Source of the DNA: CALFCX01 sp964603025
GTDB taxonomy: Bacteria > Margulisbacteria > WOR-1 > JAKLHX01
Direction of reading: 5' to 3'
Assembly: GCA_964603025.1 (NCBI GenBank)
Contig: CAZRTO010000009.1
Coordinates: forward strand, 1 to 32,214
DNA length: 32,214 nucleotides
The notes under the pieces: generated by a model
Database searches by the model: none
What the model was told of the DNA's origin: nothing
The model's input: only the letters and a program-made list of their open reading frames with translations
Program-made: the position numbers and the translations under genes
Shown here: piece after piece, positions 7,904 through 15,933 of the stretch
Layout: every line of letters begins with the position of its first letter
Numbering within the stretch: position 1 is the stretch's first letter

Positions 7904-9782
7904 AAAGCTCGATCTTCCTTCCTCGCTGAAAAAGCTTTCCTGCCAGGAACTGGAACAGCTGGCCGGCGAGATAAGGGCCAGGATAATAAAAGTGGTCTCG
8001 GAGAACGGAGGGCATCTTTCTTCCAATCTGGGTTCCGTCGAGATCGCTATCGCACTGCACACCGTTTACGATTCGCCTTCGGACAAGATCATCTGGGATG
8101 TCGGACATCAGGCCTATGCCCATAAGATACTTACCGGCCGCAACTTAGCGATGGATTCACTCAGGCAGCACGGCGGCGTAAGCGGCTATCCGAACCCGGA
8201 GGAAAGCCCTCACGACGTGTTCTTTACCGGACACGCGGGCACGTCCATTTCTACCGCTCTGGGCCTTGCGGCCGCCAGGGACATGAAGGGCGATCCTTAT
8301 AATGTGGTCGCTGTCATAGGGGACGGGTCGCTTTCCGGAGGCGTCTCCCTGGAGGCGGTCAACAACGCGCTGCATTTGAACAGCAATCTTGTTGTCGTCC
8401 TGAACGACAATGAAATGTCCATTTCCAAGAACGTGGGCGGATTATCCGAGTATTTCACCGGCATCAGGATGAACCCTCTGTACACCGGCACAAAAGACCG
8501 CGTTGAAAAAATGGTAAAAAGAATACCAAATATCGGGGTTCCGCTCTTTAAGCTGGCAGAGAAGATGAAGAACCGGCTCAAGAACTTTATCATAGACTTC
8601 AAGACAGAGGTCATAGTTGAGGAACTTGGGTTCAGATATCTGGGGCCAATAGACGGACATAATACCACTCTTTTGATGAGCGCCCTTTCCTTTGCCAAGG
8701 AAGCCAAGGGGCCTATTCTGCTCCATGTGCTCACCAAAAAGGGCAAAGGCTATCCTCCCGCGGAAAAAGATCCCACCAAATACCACGGGGCGCAGCCTTT
8801 TGACATAGTTACCGGGCAGTTCAGGTCCGAGCCTGCGCGCACATATTCTGATGTCTTTGGCGGTTCCATGACGGATCTGGCAAGAACTGATGACCGTATT
8901 GTCGCCGTTACGGCCGCGATGGTCGACGGCACGGGACTGGAAGAGTTCGCCAAAAAATATCCTTCCAGGTTCTTTGACGTCGGTATAGCCGAAGAGCATG
9001 CCGTTGTTTTTGCTGCCGGGCTTGCCAAGGGCGGGATGAAGCCGGTTGTCGCCATATATTCCACTTTTCTCCAGAGGAGCTATGACGAGATATTCCACGA
9101 TGTCTGCCTGCAGGGGCTTCCGGTAGTTTTCTGTCTTGACCGCGCGGGGATAGTCGGTGACGACGGGCCCACGCACAACGGAGTCTTTGATCTCGCTTAC
9201 CTGAGGCATCTGCCCGGCATGGTCCTGATGGCGCCCAAGGATGAGAACGAGCTGAGGGACATGCTCTATACATCGCTCAAATACAACGGTCCCATAGCCG
9301 TGAGATATCCGAGATCAAAAGTTCACGGAGCTGAGACGAACGGTGACCCAAAGAGACTGGAACTCGGCAAAGGAGAGGTCGTATTCAGGACAGGGGCCAA
9401 GGAACAAAAGCAGAAACATGTTTTGTTCGTTGGTATCGGCTCAATGGTAGGGCCCTGTGCCGAAGCGGCGGCAAAGCTGGGCGCCGAAGGTATCTCTTCG
9501 GCCGTGATAAACGCGCGTTTTGTAAAACCGCTTGACGGAGAACTTATAACCGAGGAAGCCGGCAGAGCGGACCTGGTGGTTACCGTCGAGGAGGGCTGTC
9601 TGCAGGGAGGGTTCGGGAGCGCGGTGCTAGAGCTTTTTGAGGAAGAAGGCATATCCATACCCGTTAAAAGAATAGGTCTTCCTGACAGATACATTGAAGC
9701 GGGGAAAAGGGACCTGATACTTGACAGATACGGCCTCAGTGCCGGTAGGATATATGAGAACGTGAGGAGCGCGCTTAAATGA
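7893..9782 (+). CDS. dxs: 1-deoxy-D-xylulose-5-phosphate synthase
   Basis: DXS joins pyruvate and glyceraldehyde 3-phosphate, using thiamine diphosphate, in the first step of the MEP isoprenoid pathway. The 629 residues match the family. Visible are GGHLSSNLGSVEI (H41), WDVGHQAYAHKILTGR (H72), the ThDP/Mg motif GDGSLSGG (143-150) with NDNEMSIS, the catalytic glutamate in VGIAEEHAV, and the transketolase C-terminal domain. The start appears to be TTG at 7893, because no ATG or GTG lies nearby in frame, the upstream CGGGGTG is about 7 nt away and family members begin MLLEK-like. It is probably translationally coupled to the DUF212 gene. Confidence 0.97.
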   Translation: MLLEKLDLPSSLKKLSCQELEQLAGEIRARIIKVVSENGGHLSSNLGSVEIAIALHTVYDSPSDKIIWDVGHQAYAHKILTGRNLAMDSLRQHGGVSGYPNPEESPHDVFFTGHAGTSISTALGLAAARDMKGDPYNVVAVIGDGSLSGGVSLEAVNNALHLNSNLVVVLNDNEMSISKNVGGLSEYFTGIRMNPLYTGTKDRVEKMVKRIPNIGVPLFKLAEKMKNRLKNFIIDFKTEVIVEELGFRYLGPIDGHNTTLLMSALSFAKEAKGPILLHVLTKKGKGYPPAEKDPTKYHGAQPFDIVTGQFRSEPARTYSDVFGGSMTDLARTDDRIVAVTAAMVDGTGLEEFAKKYPSRFFDVGIAEEHAVVFAAGLAKGGMKPVVAIYSTFLQRSYDEIFHDVCLQGLPVVFCLDRAGIVGDDGPTHNGVFDLAYLRHLPGMVLMAPKDENELRDMLYTSLKYNGPIAVRYPRSKVHGAETNGDPKRLELGKGEVVFRTGAKEQKQKHVLFVGIGSMVGPCAEAAAKLGAEGISSAVINARFVKPLDGELITEEAGRADLVVTVEEGCLQGGFGSAVLELFEEEGISIPVKRIGLPDRYIEAGKRDLILDRYGLSAGRIYENVRSALK

Positions 9783-11437
9783 GATCTGATCTGGAGATCG
9801 TAAAATCCGCCAAATTACAGCCCATAGAGAAGATCGCCCGGTATGCTGGATTGGGGCTGGACGAGATCGACTATTACGGAAAACATATCGCAAAGGTCAG
9901 GCTGTCCGCGTACGACAAAAGAAAGAACAAAAAGGACGGGAAACTGATCCTTGTTACCACCATGACCCCGACGCCGATGGGCGAAGGCAAGACCACTGTT
10001 ACCATCGGCCTCGCGCAGGCGCTTAAAAAGATCGGCAAAAAAACGTCTGTCTGCATAAGAGAGCCTTCTCTCGGGCCTACCCTTGGTCTTAAAGGCGGGG
10101 CGGCCGGCGGCGGATATTCCCAGGTGGTCCCGATGGAGGATATCAACCTGCATTTCACCGGAGATATGCACATGTTGAGCACGGCCCACAACTATCTCTC
10201 GGCCATGCTTGACAACCACATCTATTTCGGTAACAGGCTCGGTATCGATACAGGGAGCATCACATGGAACAGGGTGGTTGATATGAACGACAGGGCTTTG
10301 AGGGATATCACGATACGGTACAAGGACATAAGCAGGAACACTTCTTTTGATATAGCCGCCGCTTCCGAAGCTATGGCCGTCATGTGCCTATCAATGGACG
10401 TGCACGAGCTCAGGCGGAAACTCGGTTCGATCATTGTCGGCTTTACCTCGCAGGGCAGGCCGGTAACTTCCTCTGACCTCAAGGCCGACGGGGCAATGGC
10501 ACTGCTACTCAAGGAGGCGATAAAGCCCAACCTTGTTCAGACAATTGAGGGCGTTCCTGCCTTTGTGCACGGTGGTCCGTTCGCCAACATAGCGCACGGA
10601 TGCAACAGCCTTATAGCCACCAGGCTGGCTCTCAAGCTTTCGGATTTCGTGGTGACGGAGGCCGGTTTCGGCTCTGACCTTGGCGCGGAGAAATTCTTTG
10701 ATATCAAATGCAGATTGGGGGGACTTGTTCCTGACGCCGTGGTCATGGTGGTCACCACAAAAGCCCTGAAGTGGCAGGGGGGAGCGGACAAGGAAAAGGT
10801 TAAACAGAAGGATGAAGGAGCTTTGGTAAGGGGCCTTGACAACTTAAGGCTGCATTTGGACGGCTTGAAGAATTTTGAACTGCCGGTTATAGTGGCGGTG
10901 AACAGATATCATTTTGATGATCCTGCAGAACTGGAGCTCGTATCCGGTTTTTGCGAGAAGGCGGGCGTCGGATGTTCCGTGTGCGACGTGCGCGAATCAG
11001 GCGGCGACGGCGGAAAGGAGCTGGCCCGCAAGGTCGCCGAAGAAGTGGAGCACAGGATATCCAGGTTCAAGCCGCTTTATGGGGATGAGCTTTCCACTTC
11101 CGAAAAACTTGAGGTCATCGCGCGCAGGATATATCACGCGGACGGCATAGACCTGTCCGCTCAGGCACGAGCGCAGCTGACCAGGATAGAAGAGCTCGGC
11201 CTTTCACGGCTTCCTGTCTGCGTGGCCAAAACGCAATTCTCCTTTACCGATGACCACACCAAAAGAGGGGCTCCCGGGGGATTTAATATATTCATCAAAG
11301 GGCTAAAAATATGTTCGGGCGCCGGTTTTATCGTGGCGTATGCCGGTGATATAATGACTATGCCGGGACTTCCGGAGCATCCTGCTTCTGAGAACATGTT
11401 CATTGACGATTCCGGGGAGATACACGGGATATTTTAA
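9779..11437 (+). CDS. fhs: Formate--tetrahydrofolate ligase
   Basis: This enzyme makes 10-formyl-THF from formate, ATP and THF, feeding purine synthesis or the methyl branch of the Wood-Ljungdahl pathway. The 552 residues are near the usual length. The P-loop TPMGEGKTT is at 65-73, followed by REPSLGPTLGLKGGAAGGGY and, later, the FVHGGPFANIAHGCNS and TEAGFGSDLGAEKF signatures. It overlaps dxs by 4 bp (ATGA), and folE follows after 2 bp, making a folate/C1 pair. Direction (formate use versus formyl-THF breakdown) cannot be inferred from sequence. Confidence 0.97.
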   Translation: MRSDLEIVKSAKLQPIEKIARYAGLGLDEIDYYGKHIAKVRLSAYDKRKNKKDGKLILVTTMTPTPMGEGKTTVTIGLAQALKKIGKKTSVCIREPSLGPTLGLKGGAAGGGYSQVVPMEDINLHFTGDMHMLSTAHNYLSAMLDNHIYFGNRLGIDTGSITWNRVVDMNDRALRDITIRYKDISRNTSFDIAAASEAMAVMCLSMDVHELRRKLGSIIVGFTSQGRPVTSSDLKADGAMALLLKEAIKPNLVQTIEGVPAFVHGGPFANIAHGCNSLIATRLALKLSDFVVTEAGFGSDLGAEKFFDIKCRLGGLVPDAVVMVVTTKALKWQGGADKEKVKQKDEGALVRGLDNLRLHLDGLKNFELPVIVAVNRYHFDDPAELELVSGFCEKAGVGCSVCDVRESGGDGGKELARKVAEEVEHRISRFKPLYGDELSTSEKLEVIARRIYHADGIDLSAQARAQLTRIEELGLSRLPVCVAKTQFSFTDDHTKRGAPGGFNIFIKGLKICSGAGFIVAYAGDIMTMPGLPEHPASENMFIDDSGEIHGIF

Positions 11438-11439
11438 AT

Positions 11440-12000
11440 ATGATCGACCAGAAAAAGATACAAAAGGCCGTAAGGGAGATACTTGTCGCGATAGGCGAGG
11501 ACCCTTTAAGAGAAGGCCTCAAAGACACTCCCGCCAGGGTCGCCAGGATGTACGCCGAGATATTTTCCGGGGTGGGCAGGGACCCGTCAAAAGAAATGAA
11601 CGTTTTTCATAACGAGGACAACGAAGAGATGATAATGGTCAAGGACATTCCCTTTTATTCCATGTGCGAACACCATCTTGTCCCGTTCATAGGCAAGGCC
11701 CACATAGTCTACATACCCAAAAAAGGCAGGATCACCGGGCTTTCCAAGCTCGTCAGGGTCCTTGAAGCTTTTGCAAAAAGGCCCCAGGTGCAGGAGAGGC
11801 TTACATCGCAGATCGCCGACGCTCTCATGAAAAAGATCCAGCCGCACGGTGTCCTTGTGATAATAGAGGCCGAGCATCTGTGCATGTCAATGAGAGGGGT
11901 CAAAAAACCCGGTTCCGTTACGACCACGTCGGCCGTGCGCGGGGTCCTCAGAAAGAATGCCGCTACCAGGGCTGAAGCGCTCGCCCTGCTCAAAAAGTGA
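11440..12000 (+). CDS. folE: GTP cyclohydrolase I
   Basis: FolE converts GTP to 7,8-dihydroneopterin triphosphate, the first committed folate step. The 186 residues contain the zinc ligands C76 and H79 within SMCEHHLVPF and C148 within EHLCMSMRG, with active-site histidines H78 and H146; the GRITGLSKLVR and QERLTSQIADAL segments are also typical. This is the classical zinc-dependent type I enzyme. It sits 2 bp after fhs and overlaps the next gene by 4 bp (GTGA). Confidence 0.97.
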   Translation: MIDQKKIQKAVREILVAIGEDPLREGLKDTPARVARMYAEIFSGVGRDPSKEMNVFHNEDNEEMIMVKDIPFYSMCEHHLVPFIGKAHIVYIPKKGRITGLSKLVRVLEAFAKRPQVQERLTSQIADALMKKIQPHGVLVIIEAEHLCMSMRGVKKPGSVTTTSAVRGVLRKNAATRAEALALLKK

Positions 12001-13088
12001 ATACTTTCTTAAGGAAGCTGCTCGTTTCGCTGTTCATCCTCTGTCTTTGGTGGGTTAATTGCTCATTTGCCGAAGTAAGAGCAATGTGGATAACCCGTTT
12101 TCAGATGGATTCAAAAGAAAAGATCGACGCGTTCGTCGCTTCCGCAAAAAAACACCGTTTTGACACGCTCTTTGTGCAGGTGGTAGGCAGGGGACAGGCG
12201 TACTATTATTCGGATGTCATTCCCAGGATGGACCTTGACTTCGACGCTCTTTCCTATACTGTCGAAAAATCCCACAGCGAAGGTATCAAGGTCCATGCCT
12301 GGCTTAACGCTTATTACGTCTGGTCCTCTCCCGAGGCTCCGGCCGACCAGGCGCATGTGGTCAACAGGCACCCCGACTGGCTGGTGCCTTCTTCGTCGAA
12401 CATGAAATTCCTCGATCCTGCAAAAAAGGAAGTCAAAAAATATCTTTACGACATGTATGTAGAAGTCGCGCAAAAATATCCTGTCGACGGGATACATTTC
12501 GATTACATAAGATACGACGGCGCTTACGACGGGTTGGACATGGAAAGCCGGAGGGCTTTTAGCAGCGTCCACTGGCTGGATCCTTTCTTTATAGTTCACT
12601 ATCCCGCCTCGGTCAGGGATTATTACGGGTCTGAGGGATTTGAAAAGCTCAGGATTGAGTGGATAGAGTTCAAGAGCGCGAACGTAAGCGGGCTGGTAAA
12701 GGACGTTTCTCTGGCGGTCAAAAGCATAAGACCCGACCTTCAGCTGTCCGCCGCGGTGTTCCAGGACCTTGGCTCCGCGGTGTCCAACAAAGGGCAGAAC
12801 TGGCCCTTGTGGCTGAAAGAAGGCTGGATAGATTTTGCCGTGCCCATGATATATTCAAAGAATTACGATCTGGTCGCAAAAAGGATCAGGGAATCTGCCG
12901 GCGCGGCGCTTCAGGGGCGCATACTGGTAGGCTTGGGGCCTTATCTTGTATCCCCGGATGATTTTGGCCGTCAGTTCGCCCTGTACAGGCGGATGATGAA
13001 GGAATATCCCTCCATACGCGGGTTCAGCCTGTTCTCTTATGATGCCATATCGTCCGAAGCGTCCTATTTTGACAAGACAAAAAAATGA
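11997..13088 (+). CDS. Secreted glycosyl-hydrolase-like protein (DUF187 / GHL10 family)
   Basis: The gene starts at GTG 11997, overlapping the folE stop. The 363-residue product has a signal peptide (about 1-25; cleavage likely after SFA) and then the GHL10-type TIM barrel: EVRAMWITRF, a His/Trp-containing HAWLNAYYVW at about 100-109, and VDGIHFDYIRYD at about 163-173, whose Asp residues are likely at the active site. The cysteine in WVNCSFA does not fit a lipobox. The protein should act outside the inner membrane on a glycan, but the substrate is unknown. It is about the length of a single catalytic domain. Its position between folE and dprA with 4-bp overlaps at both ends is unusual for an exported hydrolase. 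Confidence 0.88.
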   Translation: MNTFLRKLLVSLFILCLWWVNCSFAEVRAMWITRFQMDSKEKIDAFVASAKKHRFDTLFVQVVGRGQAYYYSDVIPRMDLDFDALSYTVEKSHSEGIKVHAWLNAYYVWSSPEAPADQAHVVNRHPDWLVPSSSNMKFLDPAKKEVKKYLYDMYVEVAQKYPVDGIHFDYIRYDGAYDGLDMESRRAFSSVHWLDPFFIVHYPASVRDYYGSEGFEKLRIEWIEFKSANVSGLVKDVSLAVKSIRPDLQLSAAVFQDLGSAVSNKGQNWPLWLKEGWIDFAVPMIYSKNYDLVAKRIRESAGAALQGRILVGLGPYLVSPDDFGRQFALYRRMMKEYPSIRGFSLFSYDAISSEASYFDKTKK

Positions 13089-14155
13089 CCGGCGACCTCG
13101 ATATATGGTATACTCTCATGTCCGTTCCCGGACTGGGATGCTCGCGTCTTAAGGTCCTCTGCGAAAAGATCAGGCCGATATCTTTGATCGCCGGCCTTTC
13201 CAAAAAAGAGATCGCCTCGGTCCCGGGCATAGGGGACGTTCTTGGCGGCGATATCTTTTCCAGAATGAGGGGCCTCACGGGACCTCCGGACCTTGCCAAG
13301 GACCTGAAATTCGCCACGATATCCGATCCTTCCTATCCTAAGAATCTGTTCAATATATATGACCCCCCGACCGTCCTTTACTATCGCGGAGCGATCCTTA
13401 AAGAGGATGAGTCCGCGGTGGCCGTGGTAGGCACCAGGAATCCGTCAGCTTACGGCATAAGGGCAGCGGAGCATATAACAAGGGAACTTGTGCGCGCCGG
13501 ATTCACGATAGTGTCCGGACTGGCGGCAGGCATTGATTCGTGCGCCCATGAAACGGCTCTCAGATGCGGCGGAAGGACCATCGCGGTCCTGGCCTCAGGT
13601 CCGGATGATATATATCCGCGTTTCAACAGACGACTTTCGCAGGATGTGGCCTCTAGGGGCGCCGTAGTCTCCGAAGTTCCCCGCGCGCCCGCCAGATTTG
13701 AAAAGTGGGCTTTCCCCAGAAGGAACAGGATCATATCCGGGCTTTCTCTGGGTACGGTCGTCGTGGAGGGGGCCAAGGACAGCGGTTCCCTGATCACCGC
13801 AGCAGCAGCGCTTGACCAAAACAGGGAAGTGTTCGCCGTGCCCGGGGATATGTTCTCAAGGCACAGTGCCGGGCCGAACAGTTTGATCAAGAGCGGGGCC
13901 AAACTTGTGCAGAGCGTGGAGGACATACTTGAAGAACTCCCCTCCGGCGCGATCGCCCGTCAGGATGTCCGCGGCTGTTCTTTGCCTGACGGGGACCAGA
14001 GAAAAGTGTTCTCGGTCCTGGCCACAGGACCGAAATGTGCAGATCTCATATCAGAAGGGTCGGGCATCCCTGTTCAGAAGCTTTTTCCGGTGCTTCTCTC
14101 CATGCAGATGAACGGTTATATAAGAGAGCTGCCGGGCAGGGTTTTCAGCTTGTGA
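13085..14155 (+). CDS. dprA: DNA-processing protein DprA (Smf)
   Basis: DprA binds incoming single-stranded DNA during natural transformation and loads RecA. The 356 residues show an N-terminal helix-hairpin-helix-like part (MSVPGLGCSRL; KEIASVPGIGD), then the Rossmann-type core with VVGTRNPSAYG (115-124), SGLAAGIDSCAH (144-155), FPRRNRIISGLS (210-221) and GSLITAAAAL, and a C-terminal winged-helix-like domain (about 300-355). It starts with an ATGA overlap on the preceding gene. Its TGA stop is the TGA of the next promoter. Other competence genes are not in view. Confidence 0.96.
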   Translation: MTGDLDIWYTLMSVPGLGCSRLKVLCEKIRPISLIAGLSKKEIASVPGIGDVLGGDIFSRMRGLTGPPDLAKDLKFATISDPSYPKNLFNIYDPPTVLYYRGAILKEDESAVAVVGTRNPSAYGIRAAEHITRELVRAGFTIVSGLAAGIDSCAHETALRCGGRTIAVLASGPDDIYPRFNRRLSQDVASRGAVVSEVPRAPARFEKWAFPRRNRIISGLSLGTVVVEGAKDSGSLITAAAALDQNREVFAVPGDMFSRHSAGPNSLIKSGAKLVQSVEDILEELPSGAIARQDVRGCSLPDGDQRKVFSVLATGPKCADLISEGSGIPVQKLFPVLLSMQMNGYIRELPGRVFSL

Positions 14156-14161
14156 TATAAT
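14153..14161 (+). promoter_or_regulatory. Extended -10 promoter TGATATAAT after dprA
   Basis: A perfect TATAAT (14156-14161) is preceded by TGA, giving the full extended -10 consensus TGnTATAAT. The TGA is the dprA stop codon. Predicted start is near 14168, giving a 26-nt leader with an AAGGAG ribosome-binding site at 14179-14184. No clear -35 box is visible, as expected for an extended -10 promoter. Confidence 0.55.
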
Positions 14162-14193
14162 CAGTAGAGTAAAAAACCAAGGAGTTGCTCGAT

Positions 14194-15465
14194 ATGGTAT
14201 ATTTCAGCGATATGTACGCTTCCGAGATGCTGGGCCAGCTGGTGGTTGACAGGACCGAGGCCAAGATCGGAAAGGTAAAGGACATTGTTCTTGACGCTTC
14301 CGAGCAGTTCCCGAAGGTGATCGGGCTTTTGCTCAAGATGGAAGGCAGCGACAAGGAAAAGATAATACTTACCGGAGAGCTCAATCTCATAAGCAGGCGC
14401 GTCATATCATCCTCCGGTATCAAGGAAAACACCGCTTTTGCTTCTCTGCGCAACGGAGAAGTCCTGGTTAAAAAAGACCTGTTGGATAAACAGATAGTCG
14501 ATATACACGGGTCAAAGGTCGTCAGGGTCAACGACATCAAGTTCGCAAAGGCCGGCGAGGAGATACGTCTGATAGCGGCCGATGTGGGCATGAAAGGGAT
14601 ACTCAGAAGGCTCAAGATGGAAGAGGCAGCAGCTTCATTCCTTTCGCTGATCGGAATTACGCTCAAGGACGAACTGATAGGCTGGAATTTTGTCGAGCCT
14701 CTCAAGACCGATATTGCCGGGCTCAAATTGGTGGTTCCTTACGAGGGTATGTCCAAACTGCATCCCGCGGATATCGCCAGCATCATCAGCCAGGTGCACA
14801 CCGAGGAGAAGACCGCGATATTCGAATCCCTCTCCACCGAGACCGCGGCTGAAGCACTGCACGAACTGGAGCCCAGGATACAGGCTTTCCTGATAGGCAC
14901 GCTCGACACGAAAAAAGCGCTTTCCATAATAGAAAAAATGCCTCCCGACGAGGCCGCGGACGTTCTGGGGGATCTGCAGGAGGACAAGGCCACCGAGCTG
15001 CTGCGTCTTATGAAGCACAAAAGGGCGGAAGAGATACAGAGCCTCCTGAAACACGGCGAAGAGACCGCGGGCGGTCTCATGACCACCGAATACGTTACGA
15101 TACCTGCTTCCTTTACTGCCGCTCAGACCATACAGAAGTTGAGGGAGCTGGCCCCTTCGGCCGAGACCATATACTATCTTTATGTGACCGACGACGAAGG
15201 ACATTTGACCGGTGTTCTGTCCCTGCGCAATCTCATCGTCGCGGCCCAGGACTCTCTTGTTTCCGACATTTGTTCCACCAAGATCATAACCGTGAGGCCC
15301 GAGGCCAGCCAGAGACAGGTGGCGGACATAATATCCAAATACAACCTTTTGGCCGTTCCGGTCGTGGATACTCTGAACAGGATAATAGGCATCGTGACTG
15401 TCGATGACGTTGTGGATTTCATCATTCCTCCTCTTGCCAGAAGAAAAAGGATGTCAGTGGGGTAA
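14194..15465 (+). CDS. Soluble PRC-barrel / MgtE-N / CBS-pair protein lacking the MgtE channel
   Basis: The ATG at 14194 is chosen over an in-frame TTG at 14185, because AAGGAG ends 9 nt before the ATG. The 423-residue product has two PRC-barrel-like segments (about 8-85 and 92-165), an MgtE N-terminal superhelical domain (about 185-290; ADIASIISQVHTEEKTAIFE, PPDEAADVLGDLQEDKATEL, EETAGGLMTTEYVTI) and a CBS pair (about 297-412) with VPVVDTLNRIIGIVTVDDVV. It then ends: the five-helix membrane domain of the MgtE Mg2+ channel is absent. In MgtE the N and CBS domains sense Mg2+. This version is probably a cytoplasmic regulator, perhaps bound to the membrane through a partner. The family is often misannotated as a magnesium transporter. 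Confidence 0.88.
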   Translation: MVYFSDMYASEMLGQLVVDRTEAKIGKVKDIVLDASEQFPKVIGLLLKMEGSDKEKIILTGELNLISRRVISSSGIKENTAFASLRNGEVLVKKDLLDKQIVDIHGSKVVRVNDIKFAKAGEEIRLIAADVGMKGILRRLKMEEAAASFLSLIGITLKDELIGWNFVEPLKTDIAGLKLVVPYEGMSKLHPADIASIISQVHTEEKTAIFESLSTETAAEALHELEPRIQAFLIGTLDTKKALSIIEKMPPDEAADVLGDLQEDKATELLRLMKHKRAEEIQSLLKHGEETAGGLMTTEYVTIPASFTAAQTIQKLRELAPSAETIYYLYVTDDEGHLTGVLSLRNLIVAAQDSLVSDICSTKIITVRPEASQRQVADIISKYNLLAVPVVDTLNRIIGIVTVDDVVDFIIPPLARRKRMSVG

Positions 15466-15583
15466 TGATAAATCCGCTAATATCGTCCTATCCGCTTTTA
15501 TAATCTCGATTCCGGATTCGTGTAATTAGCACTATTGGGGTTATTCGTGTTGATTCCCATTCGCGTTATTAGAGTAGCAATAA
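15466..15583. repeat. Intergenic stretch with three degenerate ATTCGTGTwATTAG units
   Basis: After the MgtE-like gene, near-copies of one 14-mer occur at 15516-15529 (ATTCGTGTAATTAG), 15543-15556 (ATTCGTGTTGATTC) and 15559-15572 (ATTCGCGTTATTAG). Similar ATTCGTG-type strings are common in dispersed intergenic repeats of many bacterial genomes. No gene is seen in this stretch. Confidence 0.4.
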
Positions 15584-15617
15584 AAAAACCTCTCCGATCC
15601 TAGCCGAAGAGGTTTTT
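15584..15617. terminator. Bidirectional rho-independent terminator
   Basis: A 10-bp perfect stem (AAAAACCTCT at 15584-15593 paired with AGAGGTTTTT at 15608-15617) encloses a 14-nt loop. Read on the minus strand it ends in seven T residues and lies 18 bp beyond the stop of the small minus-strand gene. On the plus strand the T tract is shorter but could also stop transcription of the MgtE-like gene. Confidence 0.75.
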
Positions 15618-15635
15618 ATTCCGAAATAAGACTTA

Positions 15636-15794
15636 TCAGCCGACCTTCTTCATGAGTTTTTTCCTCTTGATTATGCTCCAGAGGATCTTGGTCATGGAAG
15701 TCACCGGGATCGCTTTCTTTCCGAAAACGTCTTCCAAAGTATCGGTCTGGCCCTTGAAATCAACTCTCATTTTTGATAATCCGCCTCTTGCCAT
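15636..15794 (-). CDS. 52-residue protein resembling half of a SWIB domain
   Basis: The ATG (15794-15792) follows a strong GGGGGTGA ribosome-binding site 8 nt upstream. The product, 52 residues, is basic: MARGGLSKMRVDF, then LEDVFGKKAIPVTSMTKIL and WSIIKRKKLMKKVG. The second part resembles either internal repeat of the SWIB/MDM2 fold: L-x-x-V-F-G and MTK as in the SWIB C-terminal half, and W-x-x-I-K-x-x-K-L as in the N-terminal half. A complete SWIB domain is about 75-80 residues, so this would be a single half-repeat that might dimerise. SWIB proteins in chlamydiae and eukaryotes act around chromatin or transcription. Promoter, leader hairpin and terminator flank it, so I am confident it is a gene; the SWIB link is a by-eye inference. 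Confidence 0.8.
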   Translation of the reverse strand: MARGGLSKMRVDFKGQTDTLEDVFGKKAIPVTSMTKILWSIIKRKKLMKKVG

Positions 15795-15816
15795 CTATCT
15801 CACCCCCTTTGTGTAA

Positions 15817-15842
15817 AAGGTTTTTACGGTCTTAAAAACCTT
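15817..15842 (-). promoter_or_regulatory. Leader hairpin upstream of the half-SWIB gene
   Basis: A perfect 10-bp inverted repeat (AAGGTTTTTA / TAAAAACCTT) with a 6-nt loop lies between the predicted transcription start (about 15858) and the ribosome-binding site (15800-15807). It is A/T-rich and followed by TTTTAC, so it could be an attenuator-like structure or a translation or stability element. Function unknown. Confidence 0.5.
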
Positions 15843-15857
15843 GCGAGCTTTCTTTTA

Positions 15858-15866
15858 TGATACAAT
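15858..15866 (+). promoter_or_regulatory. Extended -10 promoter TGATACAAT for accC
   Basis: TGA followed by TACAAT (15861-15866), one mismatch from consensus, gives an extended -10 on the plus strand. Predicted start is near 15873, with a leader of about 61 nt to the accC ATG at 15934. The hexamer shares two base pairs with the minus-strand TATAAT box, so the two divergent promoters cannot be occupied together. Confidence 0.45.
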
Positions 15867-15892
15867 TATAGAGCATATTTGAGTGTTGTCAA
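15865..15892 (-). promoter_or_regulatory. Consensus sigma-70 promoter of the half-SWIB gene
   Basis: Read on the minus strand, TTGACA (15892-15887) is followed after 16 bp by TATAAT (15870-15865). Both hexamers are perfect and the spacer is 1 bp short of the optimum. Predicted start is about 15858, giving a leader of about 64 nt that contains the 10-bp hairpin. It is the strongest promoter by sequence in the window. Confidence 0.8.
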
Positions 15893-15933
15893 CAGGTTTT
15901 TAGAGCAAAACATAAAAATGCGCAGAGCTAAAA

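Noticed and set aside
8442..9209. 255-codon minus-strand open frame inside dxs
   Set aside because: It is fully antisense to a well-conserved enzyme, has no recognisable domain, and reflects codon bias of the real gene.
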